Counted from the first letter of the stretch, positions 8,291-17,259 are shown. The stretch: DNA of 64,000 bases from DASUBN01 sp050261675 (GCA_050261675.1 JBLNDO010000023.1:1-64000), one strand, 5' to 3'. Program-made: numbers and translations. The notes: generated by a model not told the origin, from the letters alone.

Positions 8291-10027
8291 ATGGATTTCG
8301 AGAGATATGGCCGGTTTTTCCCTTCCTTGGCGGTCCTGGCGCTCCTGGCCGCCTGCGGCAAGGCCCCGGAAGCTGCTCAGGCTCGGGTCCAGGCGCCAAG
8401 CCCTGCACCGGCGGCCGTCACGAAGCATCCCGTGCAGTCCTACGCCCTCCAACACCTGGGGGACTATGCCACGGTGAAGCTCACGGCCGACTTCGGCGGC
8501 TACGACGCCACCCAGAAACAGATGCTGGTAAAACTCATCGAAGCCGCCGAGATCATGGATGCCCTCTTCTGGCAGCAGGCGTACGGCGACAAGCAGCGCT
8601 TGCTCGCGGACATCGGGGATGACGCCACGCGCCGTTTCGCCGAGCTCAATTACGGCCCCTGGGACCGGCTCAATGCCGACCAGCCGTTCGTGGCCGGCGT
8701 CGGCGCCAAACCTCCGGGTGCGAATTTCTATCCCGCGGACATGACCAAGGCGGAGTTCGAGCAGGCCAAGCTCCCGGGCAAGGACGCCCTCTATACCCTG
8801 TTACGGCGTGATTCCAAGGGCGCGCTCACGGTCATCCCTTACCACGAGGCCTACAAGGACGAGTTGGCCAAAGCCGCGGATCTGCTCAATCAGGCCTCAT
8901 CGTTAGCCGCCGATCCCGGGCTAAAGAAATACCTGGCCCTGCGTGCCCAATCGCTGCTCACAGACCAGTACCGGGAGAGCGACCTCGCTTGGTTGGACAT
9001 GAAGGACAACACGGTGGATCTCATCATCGGTCCCATCGAAACCTATGAGGATGCGCTCTATGGCTACAAAGCCTCCTATGAATGTTTCGTATTGTTGAAG
9101 GATATGGAATGGTCGAAACGTCTGGCGCGCTTCACCGGCTTCCTGCCGCAGCTTCAGAAGGACCTGCCGGTACCGGTACGCTACAAGCGCGAGAAACCCG
9201 GCACGGCGTCCGACCTCGGCGCCTACAACGCCATCTACTACGCGGGCGATGCGAACGCCGGCGCCAAGACCATCGCTGACAATTTGCCCAACGACGAAGA
9301 GGTGCAACTGCAGAAAGGCACGCGCCGCCTGCAGATGGAGAATGTAATCCATGCCAAATTCGACAAAATCATGCTGCCGGTGGCCCAGGAACTGATCGCC
9401 CCGGATCAGCTTCCGCACGTCACCTTCGACGCCTTCTTCCAGAACACCATGTTCCACGAGGTGGCCCACGGCCTCGGCATCAAGAACACCGTGAACGGCA
9501 AGGGCACGGTGCGGCTCGCGCTGAAGGACTATGCCTCGAGCTTCGAGGAAGGCAAGGCGGACGTGCTGGGCCTCTATCTCGTGGAATGGCTCGCGGATCA
9601 CGGAGAGCTGGACAAGAAGAAACTCATGGATAACTACGTGACCTTCCTCGCCAGCATCTTCCGCTCGGTGCGTTTCGGCGCCAGCGATGCGCACGGCAAG
9701 GCCAACATGGTGCGCTTCAACTTCTTCAAGGACATGGGCGCGTTCAGCCGGGATCCCCAGACCGGCAAATACAGGGTGGATGCGGACAAGATGCAGGCGG
9801 CGGTGAAGGCGCTATCCGCCAGGCTCCTGGAGATCCAGGGGGACGGCGACTATGCCGCGGCCAAGAAACTCACCGATGGCCAGGGCGTCATCCAACCCGA
9901 GCTGCAGTCGGATCTCTCACGTCTGGCCAAGAACAACATCCCCGTGGACATCGTGTTCACGCAGGGCCTGGACGCGTTGGGGTTGAACGACGCCAGCGGG
10001 CCGCCCGCCTCCGCAAGCGGGCATTGA
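8291..10027 (+). CDS. Lipoprotein of the M49-like zinc hydrolase family
   Basis: A 578-residue protein with a lipoprotein signal peptide: hydrophobic segment then LAAC with Cys22 as the lipidated residue, followed by an Ala/Pro linker. The zinc-binding motif HEVAH is at residues 389-393 and a second motif EEGKAD at 419-424, the spacing expected of dipeptidyl-peptidase-III-like (M49) hydrolases. In true DPP III the first motif is the longer HEXXGH, whereas this one is plain HEXXH, as in the Nudix-linked and other M49-like bacterial proteins. It is probably a membrane-anchored exopeptidase or related hydrolase facing the periplasm. It ends 3 bp from the end of ccmI on the other strand, with no terminator between. 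Confidence 0.82.
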   Translation: MDFERYGRFFPSLAVLALLAACGKAPEAAQARVQAPSPAPAAVTKHPVQSYALQHLGDYATVKLTADFGGYDATQKQMLVKLIEAAEIMDALFWQQAYGDKQRLLADIGDDATRRFAELNYGPWDRLNADQPFVAGVGAKPPGANFYPADMTKAEFEQAKLPGKDALYTLLRRDSKGALTVIPYHEAYKDELAKAADLLNQASSLAADPGLKKYLALRAQSLLTDQYRESDLAWLDMKDNTVDLIIGPIETYEDALYGYKASYECFVLLKDMEWSKRLARFTGFLPQLQKDLPVPVRYKREKPGTASDLGAYNAIYYAGDANAGAKTIADNLPNDEEVQLQKGTRRLQMENVIHAKFDKIMLPVAQELIAPDQLPHVTFDAFFQNTMFHEVAHGLGIKNTVNGKGTVRLALKDYASSFEEGKADVLGLYLVEWLADHGELDKKKLMDNYVTFLASIFRSVRFGASDAHGKANMVRFNFFKDMGAFSRDPQTGKYRVDADKMQAAVKALSARLLEIQGDGDYAAAKKLTDGQGVIQPELQSDLSRLAKNNIPVDIVFTQGLDALGLNDASGPPASASGH

Positions 10028-10030
10028 GCG

Positions 10031-11215
10031 CTATTTCACCGGGGTGTCGATGACAATCGCGAGCACCTTGCCGCCCGCCTTCTTCCAGATACCCCGCCCT
10101 TCCAAGTCTCCCGGTTGCGGCGTGGGTGTGCCCTTCGCGGAGATGCGCGCCGTTACGACGAGGCTCGTGTAGTCGGCGAGGCTCTTCCCCTGGACCATCG
10201 CATCCTGGTCGGTGAGTTCCACATCCAAGGGCAGGTCGCCCGCCCGCAGGCGCTTCGCCGCGAGCGGCGGCCCTGCGGCTCCGCCCTCGGGCTCCGCGAA
10301 CACGAACAGCGTCTCATCCGCCCCCGTCTTGGCCTGCAGGGCGGGCGCAAGCGTCACATGCACGCGCACCAGCGCTGCCGTTGAAACGGGCGATGTCGCG
10401 GAGACGGCGACGGGCGCCCCACCCGCCTCGGCGACGTATTTGGAAATGACGCGGCGGTATTCCTCCGGGGGATTCTCTGCGAGGAGCGCCTGCCAGCGCC
10501 GGACCGCCGTCTGTTTGTCGCCGCGCTCGAAGGCTCCGAGGCCTCCGTACCAAAGCGCCTGGGCATTGCGTGGATCCAGTACCAGGACCTTTTCGAAAAG
10601 GGGAAGCGCCTTGCCCATGAAATCGTCCGGATTGGCGAGAGTTACGGCCTCGGCATAGCCGGCGAGCACGTCGGCGTTGCCATCGGCCGACAGCTTGCGT
10701 GCATGATCATAGGCGTCCAGGGCTTCGGGATAGCGTTCCATGATCACATAGGCGTGGCCGAGCATTTCCCATCCCTGCAAATCGCCCTGGTCGGCGCCGT
10801 GCAGGCGCTGCGAGAGTTCCTCGACCATATGTTCCACTGCGGGAACGCTAGCCGCCTCGACGCCTTCCGCCCCCACCATCCAGTTGCCGTATTTCCAATA
10901 GAGCCCGGACGCGGACAGCAGCAGCATAAGCGCTGCCGCAACCGCCAGTGCGGGGCTGCGCTGTGGATGGTTTTTCATCGGCGGCATGGTCTTGCTCCAT
11001 TCCGCCTCCATGTCACGCCGCGCGGCCCTGTAGTCAGCTTCCGCCAGCACGCCGCTCGCGAGGTCACGCTCCAGTTCGGCAAGCTGTTCGCGATGGCTGA
11101 ATTCCGCCGCGCTATTCGAAGCCTGCGCCCGCGCACCGACGCCGCGCCACAGGGGTACAGCTACCGCGGCGGCGGCGGCGAACGTCATGAGAGCGGCGAG
11201 CGCGGCGAAGATCAT
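10031..11215 (-). CDS. ccmI: CcmI, cytochrome c maturation TPR protein
   Basis: A 394-residue protein, last gene of the ccm operon. The first 40 residues hold a membrane segment and a short acidic coiled stretch ('REQLAELERDLASGVLAEADYRAARRDMEAEW', here split by family standards), a second segment ('ALAVAAALMLLLSASGLYW') follows at about residue 90, and then come TPR repeats including 'GWEMLGHAYVIMERYPEALDAYDHA' and 'AQALWYGGLGAFERGD'. CcmI holds the apocytochrome c C-terminus for the CcmFH heme lyase. The frame is open further upstream inside ccmH, but the ATG at 11215 overlaps the ccmH stop (ATGA) and starts the typical N-terminus. The C-terminal third is a periplasmic beta-rich domain. Confidence 0.93.
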   Translation of the reverse strand: MIFAALAALMTFAAAAAVAVPLWRGVGARAQASNSAAEFSHREQLAELERDLASGVLAEADYRAARRDMEAEWSKTMPPMKNHPQRSPALAVAAALMLLLSASGLYWKYGNWMVGAEGVEAASVPAVEHMVEELSQRLHGADQGDLQGWEMLGHAYVIMERYPEALDAYDHARKLSADGNADVLAGYAEAVTLANPDDFMGKALPLFEKVLVLDPRNAQALWYGGLGAFERGDKQTAVRRWQALLAENPPEEYRRVISKYVAEAGGAPVAVSATSPVSTAALVRVHVTLAPALQAKTGADETLFVFAEPEGGAAGPPLAAKRLRAGDLPLDVELTDQDAMVQGKSLADYTSLVVTARISAKGTPTPQPGDLEGRGIWKKAGGKVLAIVIDTPVK

Positions 11216-11640
11216 GGATCGGCGCCCGCCTCGCCGTGATCCATGCGCGCGCGGCGTTTCACCACGGTGACGACCACGGCCACACCACCGAGCAGCAACA
11301 GGAACGGGCCGCCCCAGAGCAGCCAAGTGCTGGCCTGCAAGGGCGGCTGATACAACACGAAATTGCCGTAGCGATCCACGAGATAAGCGCGGATTTCGGC
11401 ATCGCTTTTCCCGGCCGCCACCATGTCGTGAACCTGGCGCCTCAGGTCCGCTGCAAGGTCGGCATCGGAATCGGCGATGGTTTCGTTCTGGCAGACGAGA
11501 CAACGGAAAACATGGATCAGGGCCTCATAGCGGGCCTGCTCCGCGGCGTTCGGGAGCGGCGGTTCGCTGTCGATGGCATAGGCCGGCGCAAACCCGGCCA
11601 TGAACACCACCAACGGTAGCGCCTTCAGCCCGCGATTCAT
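11212..11640 (-). CDS. ccmH: CcmH, thiol reductase of cytochrome c maturation
   Basis: A 142-residue protein with a signal peptide (cleavage after 'AYA'), a periplasmic domain and one C-terminal membrane segment ('WLLWGGPFLLLLGGVAVVVTVV'). The family motif RCxxCQN is present with Cys47 and Cys50 ('FRCLVCQN'). CcmH keeps the apocytochrome CXXCH cysteines reduced for heme attachment by CcmF. It has the short form found where CcmH and CcmI are separate, unlike E. coli where they are fused. Its ATG overlaps the end of ccmG, and its stop overlaps the start of ccmI, so translation is coupled. Confidence 0.95.
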   Translation of the reverse strand: MNRGLKALPLVVFMAGFAPAYAIDSEPPLPNAAEQARYEALIHVFRCLVCQNETIADSDADLAADLRRQVHDMVAAGKSDAEIRAYLVDRYGNFVLYQPPLQASTWLLWGGPFLLLLGGVAVVVTVVKRRARMDHGEAGADP

Positions 11641-12179
11641 GGCTCGCCCTCCAGGGCGCGGAGGCGCGGCAAGAGATCATTCCGGATGATGTCTTGCGTC
11701 AGGGGGCCGATGTACTTCTGGCGTATCACGCCGTGCTTATCGAGCAGGAAAGTCTCGGGCGCCCCATACACCCCCCAGTTGATGGCCACATCGCCGTTGG
11801 CGTCGAAGGCAATCGCCGTATAGGGATTCCCCTGCTTCGTGAGCATGTCCTCCGCGGCAGCGCGCTCGTCCTTGTAGTCCAGGCCGTAAATGGGAATCAC
11901 GTGTTCGCCGGCGAATTGCATCAATACCGGATGCTCATCGCGGCAGGCCACGCACCAGCTTCCCCAGAAGTTCACCAGCACCACCCTGCCCTTCCACTCC
12001 TCCTGGGTCATGGGCCCCCGGTTGCCGTCGTCTAGGCGCGGCAGGGAAAACACCGGATCCGCTTTGCCGATAAGCGGTGAAACCACGATGGTGGGGTTGA
12101 GAAACAGCCCGCGGGCGAATAGCGCGATCAGTGCAAGCAAGACCAGGCCCGGCAGGGCGAATTTGAGGTAACGCCACAC
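11637..12179 (-). CDS. ccmG: CcmG/DsbE thiol:disulfide oxidoreductase
   Basis: A thioredoxin-like protein of about 180 residues anchored by an N-terminal membrane segment ('FALPGLVLLALIALFARGLF'). The active site is W-C-V-A-C (cysteines 76 and 79 in this numbering) and the cis-Pro loop is 'YGAPETFLLD'. It passes electrons from CcdA/DsbD to CcmH or apocytochrome c. I place the start at the GTG at 12179, two bases after the ccmF stop, because it gives the usual 'MWRYLKFALPG' N-terminus; an ATG at 12215 inside ccmF and one at 12251 are alternatives. The last codons overlap the ccmH ATG. Confidence 0.92.
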   Translation of the reverse strand: MWRYLKFALPGLVLLALIALFARGLFLNPTIVVSPLIGKADPVFSLPRLDDGNRGPMTQEEWKGRVVLVNFWGSWCVACRDEHPVLMQFAGEHVIPIYGLDYKDERAAAEDMLTKQGNPYTAIAFDANGDVAINWGVYGAPETFLLDKHGVIRQKYIGPLTQDIIRNDLLPRLRALEGEP

Positions 12180-12180
12180 T

Positions 12181-14175
12181 TCAGGCTTGCTCCCGGCCGG
12201 GCGCCTTGGCCACATCGGCCTCGCCGGTGGCGGTGTCGAGCTCCGTCGCAACGGCTTTGCGGCGGTAGCGCCGGTCCGTGGCCGCCAGGATGCCTCCCAG
12301 CATCATCAGGATGCCTCCCAGCCAGATGAAGCGCACCAGGGGCTTGTATTCGATGCGCACGCTCCAGGTTCCCTGATCCAGGGAGTTTCCGAGGGCGAGA
12401 TAGAGATCGCGAAACAGACCGGGCTCAATGGCCGCCGTGGTGGTCACCGTGCCTAGGCTCGCGAAGTTGCGTTTTTCGGGCCGCATCACGGTGACCGGAT
12501 TGCCATCCTTGCTTACCCGGAACGTCCCCTGCAAGGCCTCGTAGTTCGGGCCGGCTTCGGTGTGCACGCCGTCGAATTGAAACTGATACCCGGCCACCTG
12601 CTGGTGTTCGCCCGGTTTCATGATCAGGTCCTGGTCCACCCCCATCAGGCTGGTGACCGTCACCCCGAGCACGAGACAGGCAGCGCCGAAGTGCGCGCAG
12701 CTCATGCCGAGCACCGCGCGCGGCAGGCTTGCATGGCGTCCTGCATGGCGCTGCCGCAGGCGATTGATGGGCTCGATGAACGCAGTCAGGCCCACCCAGA
12801 CGGCAAGCGTGACACCGGTCGCCAGCAGTATCGCGCCTTCGGCATGCACTACGACTAAGGCAACCACACCAGCGACGAGTGCCGCCACGGCGGCGAAGCG
12901 TAATACCCTGCCGGTTCCGGCGACGTCGCCGTGCTTCCAACGCACGTAGGGACCGATGCCCATCACCACGAAGAACGGCAGCATCACGGGGATGAATACC
13001 GCGTTGAAATACGGCGGTCCGACGGAAAGCTGGCCCAGGCCCAGCGCGTCCATCAGCAGCGGGTAGAGCGTGCCCAAGAGCACCGAGGCGGCGGCCACCA
13101 CCAGAAAGATATTATTGAGCAGGAGCAGCGTCTCGCGCGAGAACGGCTGGAAGCCTCCGCCCCGGCTCAGGGACGGCGCGCGCCAGGCGTAGAGCGTGAG
13201 TGCCGCGCCGACGAACACACCGAGCATGGCCAGGATGAAGATACCGCGCTTCGGGTCGCTGGCGAAGGAATGCACCGAGATGAGCACGCCGGAGCGCACC
13301 AGGAAGGTGCCGAGCAGGCTCAAGGAGAAGGCGGCGATGGCGAGCAGGGCCGTCCAACTCTTGAAGGCGCCGCGTTTCTCCGTGACCGCAAGGGAATGGA
13401 TCAGGGCCGTGCCCACCAGCCAGGGCATGAAGGAGGCATTCTCCACCGGGTCCCAGAACCACCAGCCGCCCCAGCCCAGCTCGTAATAGGACCACCAGCT
13501 GCCGAGGGTGATGCCGAAACTCAGGAATAGCCAAGCGGTGAGCGTCCAGGGCCGGGTCCAGCGCGCCCACACGGAATCCATGCGGCCGCTCAGGAGCGCC
13601 GCCACCGCGAATGCGAAGGCGACGGAGAAGCCCACGTAACCCGTATAGAGCATGGGTGGGTGGATGGCCATGGCCGGGTCCTGGAGGATCGGGTTCAGGT
13701 CCCTGCCCTGCTCCGCCGCCGGGAGAAGCCGCGTGAAAGGGTCGGATGTAGTGAGCATGAACAACAGGAATCCCAGGCTCACCAGGCCGAGCACCCCTAA
13801 GACGCGGCTGCTGAATTCCAGGGGTAGATGGCGGCTCAAGTGCGTCACCGCGAGCGTCCAGACGGCGAGCACCGCCACCCACAGCAATAGCGAACCTTCG
13901 TGTGCTCCCCACACGGCGGTGATGCGATAGGGCCAGGGCAGGAGCACATTGGAGTTCTCCGCCACGTACTGCACCGAAAAATCGCTCGTCAGGAAGGCAT
14001 AGACCAGCGAGGCGAAGGCCAACAGCACGAACGCCGCCTGCGCCGCCGCCACCGGACGGCTGACGGTCATCCACAGGAGGTGGCCGCGCTGCGCGCCCAC
14101 GAGCCCGAATCCCGCCTGGACGGCGGCAAGACACAGGGCGAGGATCAGGGCGAGATGGCCGAATTCAGGGATCAT
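12181..14175 (-). CDS. ccmF: CcmF, cytochrome c heme lyase
   Basis: A 664-residue polytopic membrane protein with about 15 membrane segments. The tryptophan-rich heme-handling WWD motif is clear at about residues 235-250 ('GWGGWWFWDPVENASFMPW'), and conserved periplasmic His residues flank it. A large soluble loop lies near the C-terminus before the last membrane segment. CcmF, with CcmH and CcmI, takes heme from holo-CcmE and joins it to apocytochromes. The length is typical of the family. It starts at 14175, 18 bp after the small cytochrome c gene, and is followed by ccmG with two bases between stop and GTG. Confidence 0.97.
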   Translation of the reverse strand: MIPEFGHLALILALCLAAVQAGFGLVGAQRGHLLWMTVSRPVAAAQAAFVLLAFASLVYAFLTSDFSVQYVAENSNVLLPWPYRITAVWGAHEGSLLLWVAVLAVWTLAVTHLSRHLPLEFSSRVLGVLGLVSLGFLLFMLTTSDPFTRLLPAAEQGRDLNPILQDPAMAIHPPMLYTGYVGFSVAFAFAVAALLSGRMDSVWARWTRPWTLTAWLFLSFGITLGSWWSYYELGWGGWWFWDPVENASFMPWLVGTALIHSLAVTEKRGAFKSWTALLAIAAFSLSLLGTFLVRSGVLISVHSFASDPKRGIFILAMLGVFVGAALTLYAWRAPSLSRGGGFQPFSRETLLLLNNIFLVVAAASVLLGTLYPLLMDALGLGQLSVGPPYFNAVFIPVMLPFFVVMGIGPYVRWKHGDVAGTGRVLRFAAVAALVAGVVALVVVHAEGAILLATGVTLAVWVGLTAFIEPINRLRQRHAGRHASLPRAVLGMSCAHFGAACLVLGVTVTSLMGVDQDLIMKPGEHQQVAGYQFQFDGVHTEAGPNYEALQGTFRVSKDGNPVTVMRPEKRNFASLGTVTTTAAIEPGLFRDLYLALGNSLDQGTWSVRIEYKPLVRFIWLGGILMMLGGILAATDRRYRRKAVATELDTATGEADVAKAPGREQA

Positions 14176-14193
14176 CGGCGGCCTGGCGCGAGG

Positions 14194-14538
14194 CTACTTC
14201 TGAAGGTCGCCGCGGATATAGTCCACGACCGCCTTGATGTCCGCGGCTGAAAGCGACTTGCCCCAGGCAGGCATGGCGATGGGCAAATCCTTGAACTTCT
14301 TCTGATCGCCCGCGCGGCCGTTTGTCACCGTGCTGATGACATCCTCGATCTTGCCTTTCACAAAAGCATCGCCCTTGAGGGCCGGCGCCAGACCTGGGGT
14401 TCCCTGCCCTGCGCTGCCATGGCAGCTGGCGCAGCTGCTCGCGAAAACCGCTTTGCCGTCGGCGGCGGCCGCTGTCGCGCTCGCCAGAACGGTAACGCAC
14501 GAAAAGAGCCCAAGGCATGCCAGTTTTCTCACGTTCAT
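14194..14538 (-). CDS. Small periplasmic class I cytochrome c
   Basis: A 114-residue secreted protein: signal peptide (cleavage after 'ATAAAA' at about residue 26), then one heme c site CASCH at 36-40, and a distal Met in 'AMPAWG' at residue 89. The fold is a short class I cytochrome c of the cytochrome c-5/c551 size. The first ATG at 14544 abuts AGGAG, so the second ATG at 14538, six bases from that site, is the better start. It is located inside the ccm operon between ccmE and ccmF. It may be a client supplied with its own maturation machinery; which respiratory partner it serves is not visible. Confidence 0.92.
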   Translation of the reverse strand: MNVRKLACLGLFSCVTVLASATAAAADGKAVFASSCASCHGSAGQGTPGLAPALKGDAFVKGKIEDVISTVTNGRAGDQKKFKDLPIAMPAWGKSLSAADIKAVVDYIRGDLQK

Positions 14539-14599
14539 GTTCATCTCCTGACTGAATTTAACCGCGTTATCGGAAAATCAACCTTAAAAGAAATTTAAC

Positions 14600-15067
14600 T
14601 CAAGGCGGCGCGGCGGGCTTGGCACCGGAGGTCGCCGCCTGGTCCTGCGCCTTCTTGATGGCCGCCGCCACCTCGGGCGGCATGTATTTCTGGTCGTGCT
14701 TTGCCAGCACTTCGTCCGCCTGCAGGCTGCCGTCGGCCTGCAGCGTGCCGTGGACCACGATTCCCTGTCCTTCCCGGAACAGGTCCGGCAGGATGCCGGT
14801 GTAGCTCACCGGCACCGAGTGCTGCATGTCCGTGAGCATGAAGCGCACGCTCATGCTGCCCGGCGTGCGTTCGACGCTGCCGGTCTGAACCAGACCGCCC
14901 ATCCGGAACGCCTGGCCGGCATGGGCCTGTCCCCGGGACACTTGGGTGGGTGTGTAGTAGAAGAGGAGATTTTTGCGGAACGCCGTCAGCCCCAAGGCCA
15001 AGGCCACGGCCACGCCCGAGAGCACCAAGAGAACTAGCGCGAGGCGTTTATAACGGCGCGGGGTCAC
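14600..15067 (-). CDS. ccmE: CcmE, periplasmic heme chaperone
   Basis: A 155-residue protein with one N-terminal membrane anchor and a periplasmic OB-fold. The covalent heme-binding site is intact: His124 in 'LAKHDQKYMPPE' with Tyr128, the H-x3-Y form of the proteobacterial family. CcmC loads heme on this His and CcmF takes it off. The C-terminus is the usual Ala/Lys-rich flexible tail. Its ATG overlaps the end of ccmD (by ATGA). A gap of 61 bp separates it from the downstream cytochrome c gene, longer than other gaps in the operon, so a secondary promoter is possible there. Confidence 0.96.
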   Translation of the reverse strand: MTPRRYKRLALVLLVLSGVAVALALGLTAFRKNLLFYYTPTQVSRGQAHAGQAFRMGGLVQTGSVERTPGSMSVRFMLTDMQHSVPVSYTGILPDLFREGQGIVVHGTLQADGSLQADEVLAKHDQKYMPPEVAAAIKKAQDQAATSGAKPAAPP

Positions 15068-15222
15068 GGTGCTTCCTTCCGGCGCAGGGACGCGCGCAGT
15101 CGGGCGAGCCGGCGCACCGGGCCTACCGCATTGAGCAGGAGGATTACGGCCGCGATGGCGTAGGCGGGCCAGACGTAGACGGCATAACCGCCCATGGTGA
15201 GGAATTCGTGCAGCGAGGTCAT
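15064..15222 (-). CDS. ccmD: CcmD, small membrane protein of heme export
   Basis: A 52-residue protein with one membrane segment ('YAVYVWPAYAIAAVILLLNAV') and a basic cytoplasmic tail ('RRLARLRASLRRKE'), exactly the CcmD pattern including the 'GGYAVYVWPAYA' box. CcmD helps release holo-CcmE from the CcmABC complex. It starts at the ATG at 15222, which overlaps the ccmC stop (ATGA), and its own stop overlaps the ccmE start. The open frame further upstream is inside ccmC and is not part of it. Confidence 0.93.
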   Translation of the reverse strand: MTSLHEFLTMGGYAVYVWPAYAIAAVILLLNAVGPVRRLARLRASLRRKEAP

Positions 15223-15968
15223 GGTTTCTCCAGCATCTCTTTCACCCAGGCGGCATTCCGTTCCCGTTCGAGGATCTCCACCTGGACACGCTTCGCAAGA
15301 CAAGCCGCGAAATGACACGTGAACGCCGCCAGCATGATGAACAATGGGACCAACATCTGCGGCGAAATATCCGAACCACCGCCCACGAATACTGTCGGCC
15401 CCTGATGCAGGGTATTCCACCACACCACCGAGTAATGGATGATGGGCAGGTTCACGATGCCTACCAAGGCCAGCACCGCCGCCGCCCGTTCACCGCTGCG
15501 CGGATCCTCGTACGCGCGGCCGAGCGCCATGAAACCGAAATACAGGAATAGCAGGATCAGCTCCGACGTGAGACGTGCATCCCATACCCAATAAGTGCCC
15601 CACATGGGTTTGCCCCAAAGGGAACCGGTCACCAGCGCCAGGAAAGTGAATGACGCACCCAACGGAGCGGCAGCGGCGGCAACGGCGTGGGCGAGCTTCA
15701 TGCGCCAGACGAGGCCAATGGCGGAGGCGACCGCCATCAAGGCATAGCACATCATGGACAGATAGGCGCTGGGCACGTGTATATAGATGATGCGGAAGCC
15801 ATCACCCTGCTGATAATCCGTGGGCGCGAGCCACAGTCCGCCGTAAAGCCCCGCGGCGAGACTCAGCGCGCCCGCCCAGCCGAACCAGGGCGCGAGACGG
15901 TCCGCCAGCCGGTACAGGGACGGCGGCGAACCGAGACGGTGAAACCAGGCCCACTTGGATGAACTCAT
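15219..15968 (-). CDS. ccmC: CcmC, heme handling membrane protein
   Basis: A 249-residue protein with six membrane segments. It has the WWD-type motif in the region 'GKPMWGTYWVWDARLTSELILLFLYFG' (positions about 118-145) and the flanking His residues (in 'IYIHVPSA' and 'IIHYSVVWWNTLHQG'). CcmC attaches heme to CcmE with help from CcmAB and CcmD. The ATG shares a base with the ccmB stop (TGATG), and its stop overlaps ccmD. Confidence 0.96.
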   Translation of the reverse strand: MSSSKWAWFHRLGSPPSLYRLADRLAPWFGWAGALSLAAGLYGGLWLAPTDYQQGDGFRIIYIHVPSAYLSMMCYALMAVASAIGLVWRMKLAHAVAAAAAPLGASFTFLALVTGSLWGKPMWGTYWVWDARLTSELILLFLYFGFMALGRAYEDPRSGERAAAVLALVGIVNLPIIHYSVVWWNTLHQGPTVFVGGGSDISPQMLVPLFIMLAAFTCHFAACLAKRVQVEILERERNAAWVKEMLEKP

Positions 15969-16639
15969 CAGGTCTCCAGGCTGATGCGCAAGGCACCGGC
16001 GATGGCGAAAGGAACCAGGGTCACGCCCAATACCAACAGCGCACCCAATAGATACAACGCGGCAGCCGGGTCTTCGCCGCGGGCCGCTTGGGTGGCGGCC
16101 TGGGCGCCGAAGATCAGCACCGGCACCGCTAGCGGCAGCACCAGGATGGGGAGCAACAGACTACCCTGCCTCAGTCCCACCGTGAGCGCCGCCCCCACCG
16201 CCCCCAACAGGCTCAAGATAAGGGTCCCGAGGGTGAGGCTCAAGATAAGTGTCGGGAAGGCGTGGGGCGAAAGGTCCAGCATGAGACCCAAGAGCGGCGA
16301 GAGGATCACAAGCGGTAGACCGGCCGTGAGCCAGTGACTGAAAACCCGGACCAGCGCCACGAGCTCCAGCGGCATCGAACCCAGCAACAGCTGCTCCAGC
16401 GCACCATCGTCGTAATCGCTCTTGAAGAGGCTTTCCTGCCCGATGAGTCCGGCGAGGAGCGCCGCCACCCATAACACGCCCGGCGCCACGCTCGCCAAGA
16501 GGTCCGGGTGCGGCGAGAGACCCAGTGGGAACAACACCGTCGCCATCACGAAGAACAACAGTGGCGTTGCCAGCTCCCCCGGGCGCCGGAATCCAAGCCT
16601 CAGGTCGCGGCTGAGGAGCGCGCGCAGTTCGCGCATCAT
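15968..16639 (-). CDS. ccmB: CcmB, ABC transporter permease for heme maturation
   Basis: A 223-residue permease with six predicted membrane segments and the CcmB signature 'KSDYDDGALEQLLLGSMPLELVALV' spanning a short cytoplasmic loop. It forms the CcmABCD complex that powers release of holo-CcmE. The gene starts ATGATG at 16639; either Met could be used. The ATG overlaps the ccmA stop and the stop shares a base with the ccmC ATG. Confidence 0.94.
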   Translation of the reverse strand: MMRELRALLSRDLRLGFRRPGELATPLLFFVMATVLFPLGLSPHPDLLASVAPGVLWVAALLAGLIGQESLFKSDYDDGALEQLLLGSMPLELVALVRVFSHWLTAGLPLVILSPLLGLMLDLSPHAFPTLILSLTLGTLILSLLGAVGAALTVGLRQGSLLLPILVLPLAVPVLIFGAQAATQAARGEDPAAALYLLGALLVLGVTLVPFAIAGALRISLET

Positions 16640-17259
16640 GCCGCCTCCAATTCGAGACGTTGCACGGGCACCCCGTCCAAGGCCAACGGCTGATGGGTGG
16701 CGAGTACCGCGAGCCCGCCCGCCTTGGCATGCGCCCTCAGCAACTCGTCCACTAGCGCCACGCCCGCCGCATCCAGGCTGCTCAAGGGCTCGTCCAGGAG
16801 CCAGAGCCTGGCCCGGCCGATCAGGAGACGCGCCAATGCGGTGCGACGACGCTGGCCCATGGAAAGCAGCCCGCAGGGGCGGTCCGCCACTTGCAGCAGT
16901 CCGAGCCGGTCCAGGATTTCGTCCGTTGTATTTTCTGAGGAATTCGCTTCAATTGATTGATAAAAATGTATATTTTCACTCGTCGTCAGATGAGACTTGA
17001 GGGCGTTGCTGTGGCCGAGATAACACAGTTCGCGACGGTATTCCGCCGACCCACGGATCGGCGTGCCGTTCCAAAGCACGTGCCCTTCGTCCAGGCGGCC
17101 GAGGCCGGCCAGCGCCCGCAGAAGGCTGGTCTTGCCGGCGCCATTGGGCCCGGCCAGGTGCAGCACCCGGCCGCTGCCCACGGCGAAGGAAAGCCCGCGG
17201 ATGAGGCAGCGATCGCCCCGCCAGAGGGTCAGGCCTTGGGCTTTCAGTTCGAGCGTCAT
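16636..17259 (-). CDS. ccmA: CcmA, ABC transporter ATPase for heme maturation
   Basis: A 207-residue ABC ATPase with Walker A 'GPNGAGKTSLL' at about residues 35-45, signature 'LSMGQRRRTALAR' (the CcmA form with M in place of G), Walker B 'LWLLDEPLSSLD' and switch His in 'LATHQP'. It hydrolyses ATP to free holo-CcmE from CcmC. Homology begins at the ATG at 17259; no later start fits. That ATG is only six bases downstream of the CCA end of tRNA-Leu, so no separate promoter or ribosome site fits between them, and the message is probably a read-through from the tRNA promoter. Confidence 0.95.
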   Translation of the reverse strand: MTLELKAQGLTLWRGDRCLIRGLSFAVGSGRVLHLAGPNGAGKTSLLRALAGLGRLDEGHVLWNGTPIRGSAEYRRELCYLGHSNALKSHLTTSENIHFYQSIEANSSENTTDEILDRLGLLQVADRPCGLLSMGQRRRTALARLLIGRARLWLLDEPLSSLDAAGVALVDELLRAHAKAGGLAVLATHQPLALDGVPVQRLELEAA

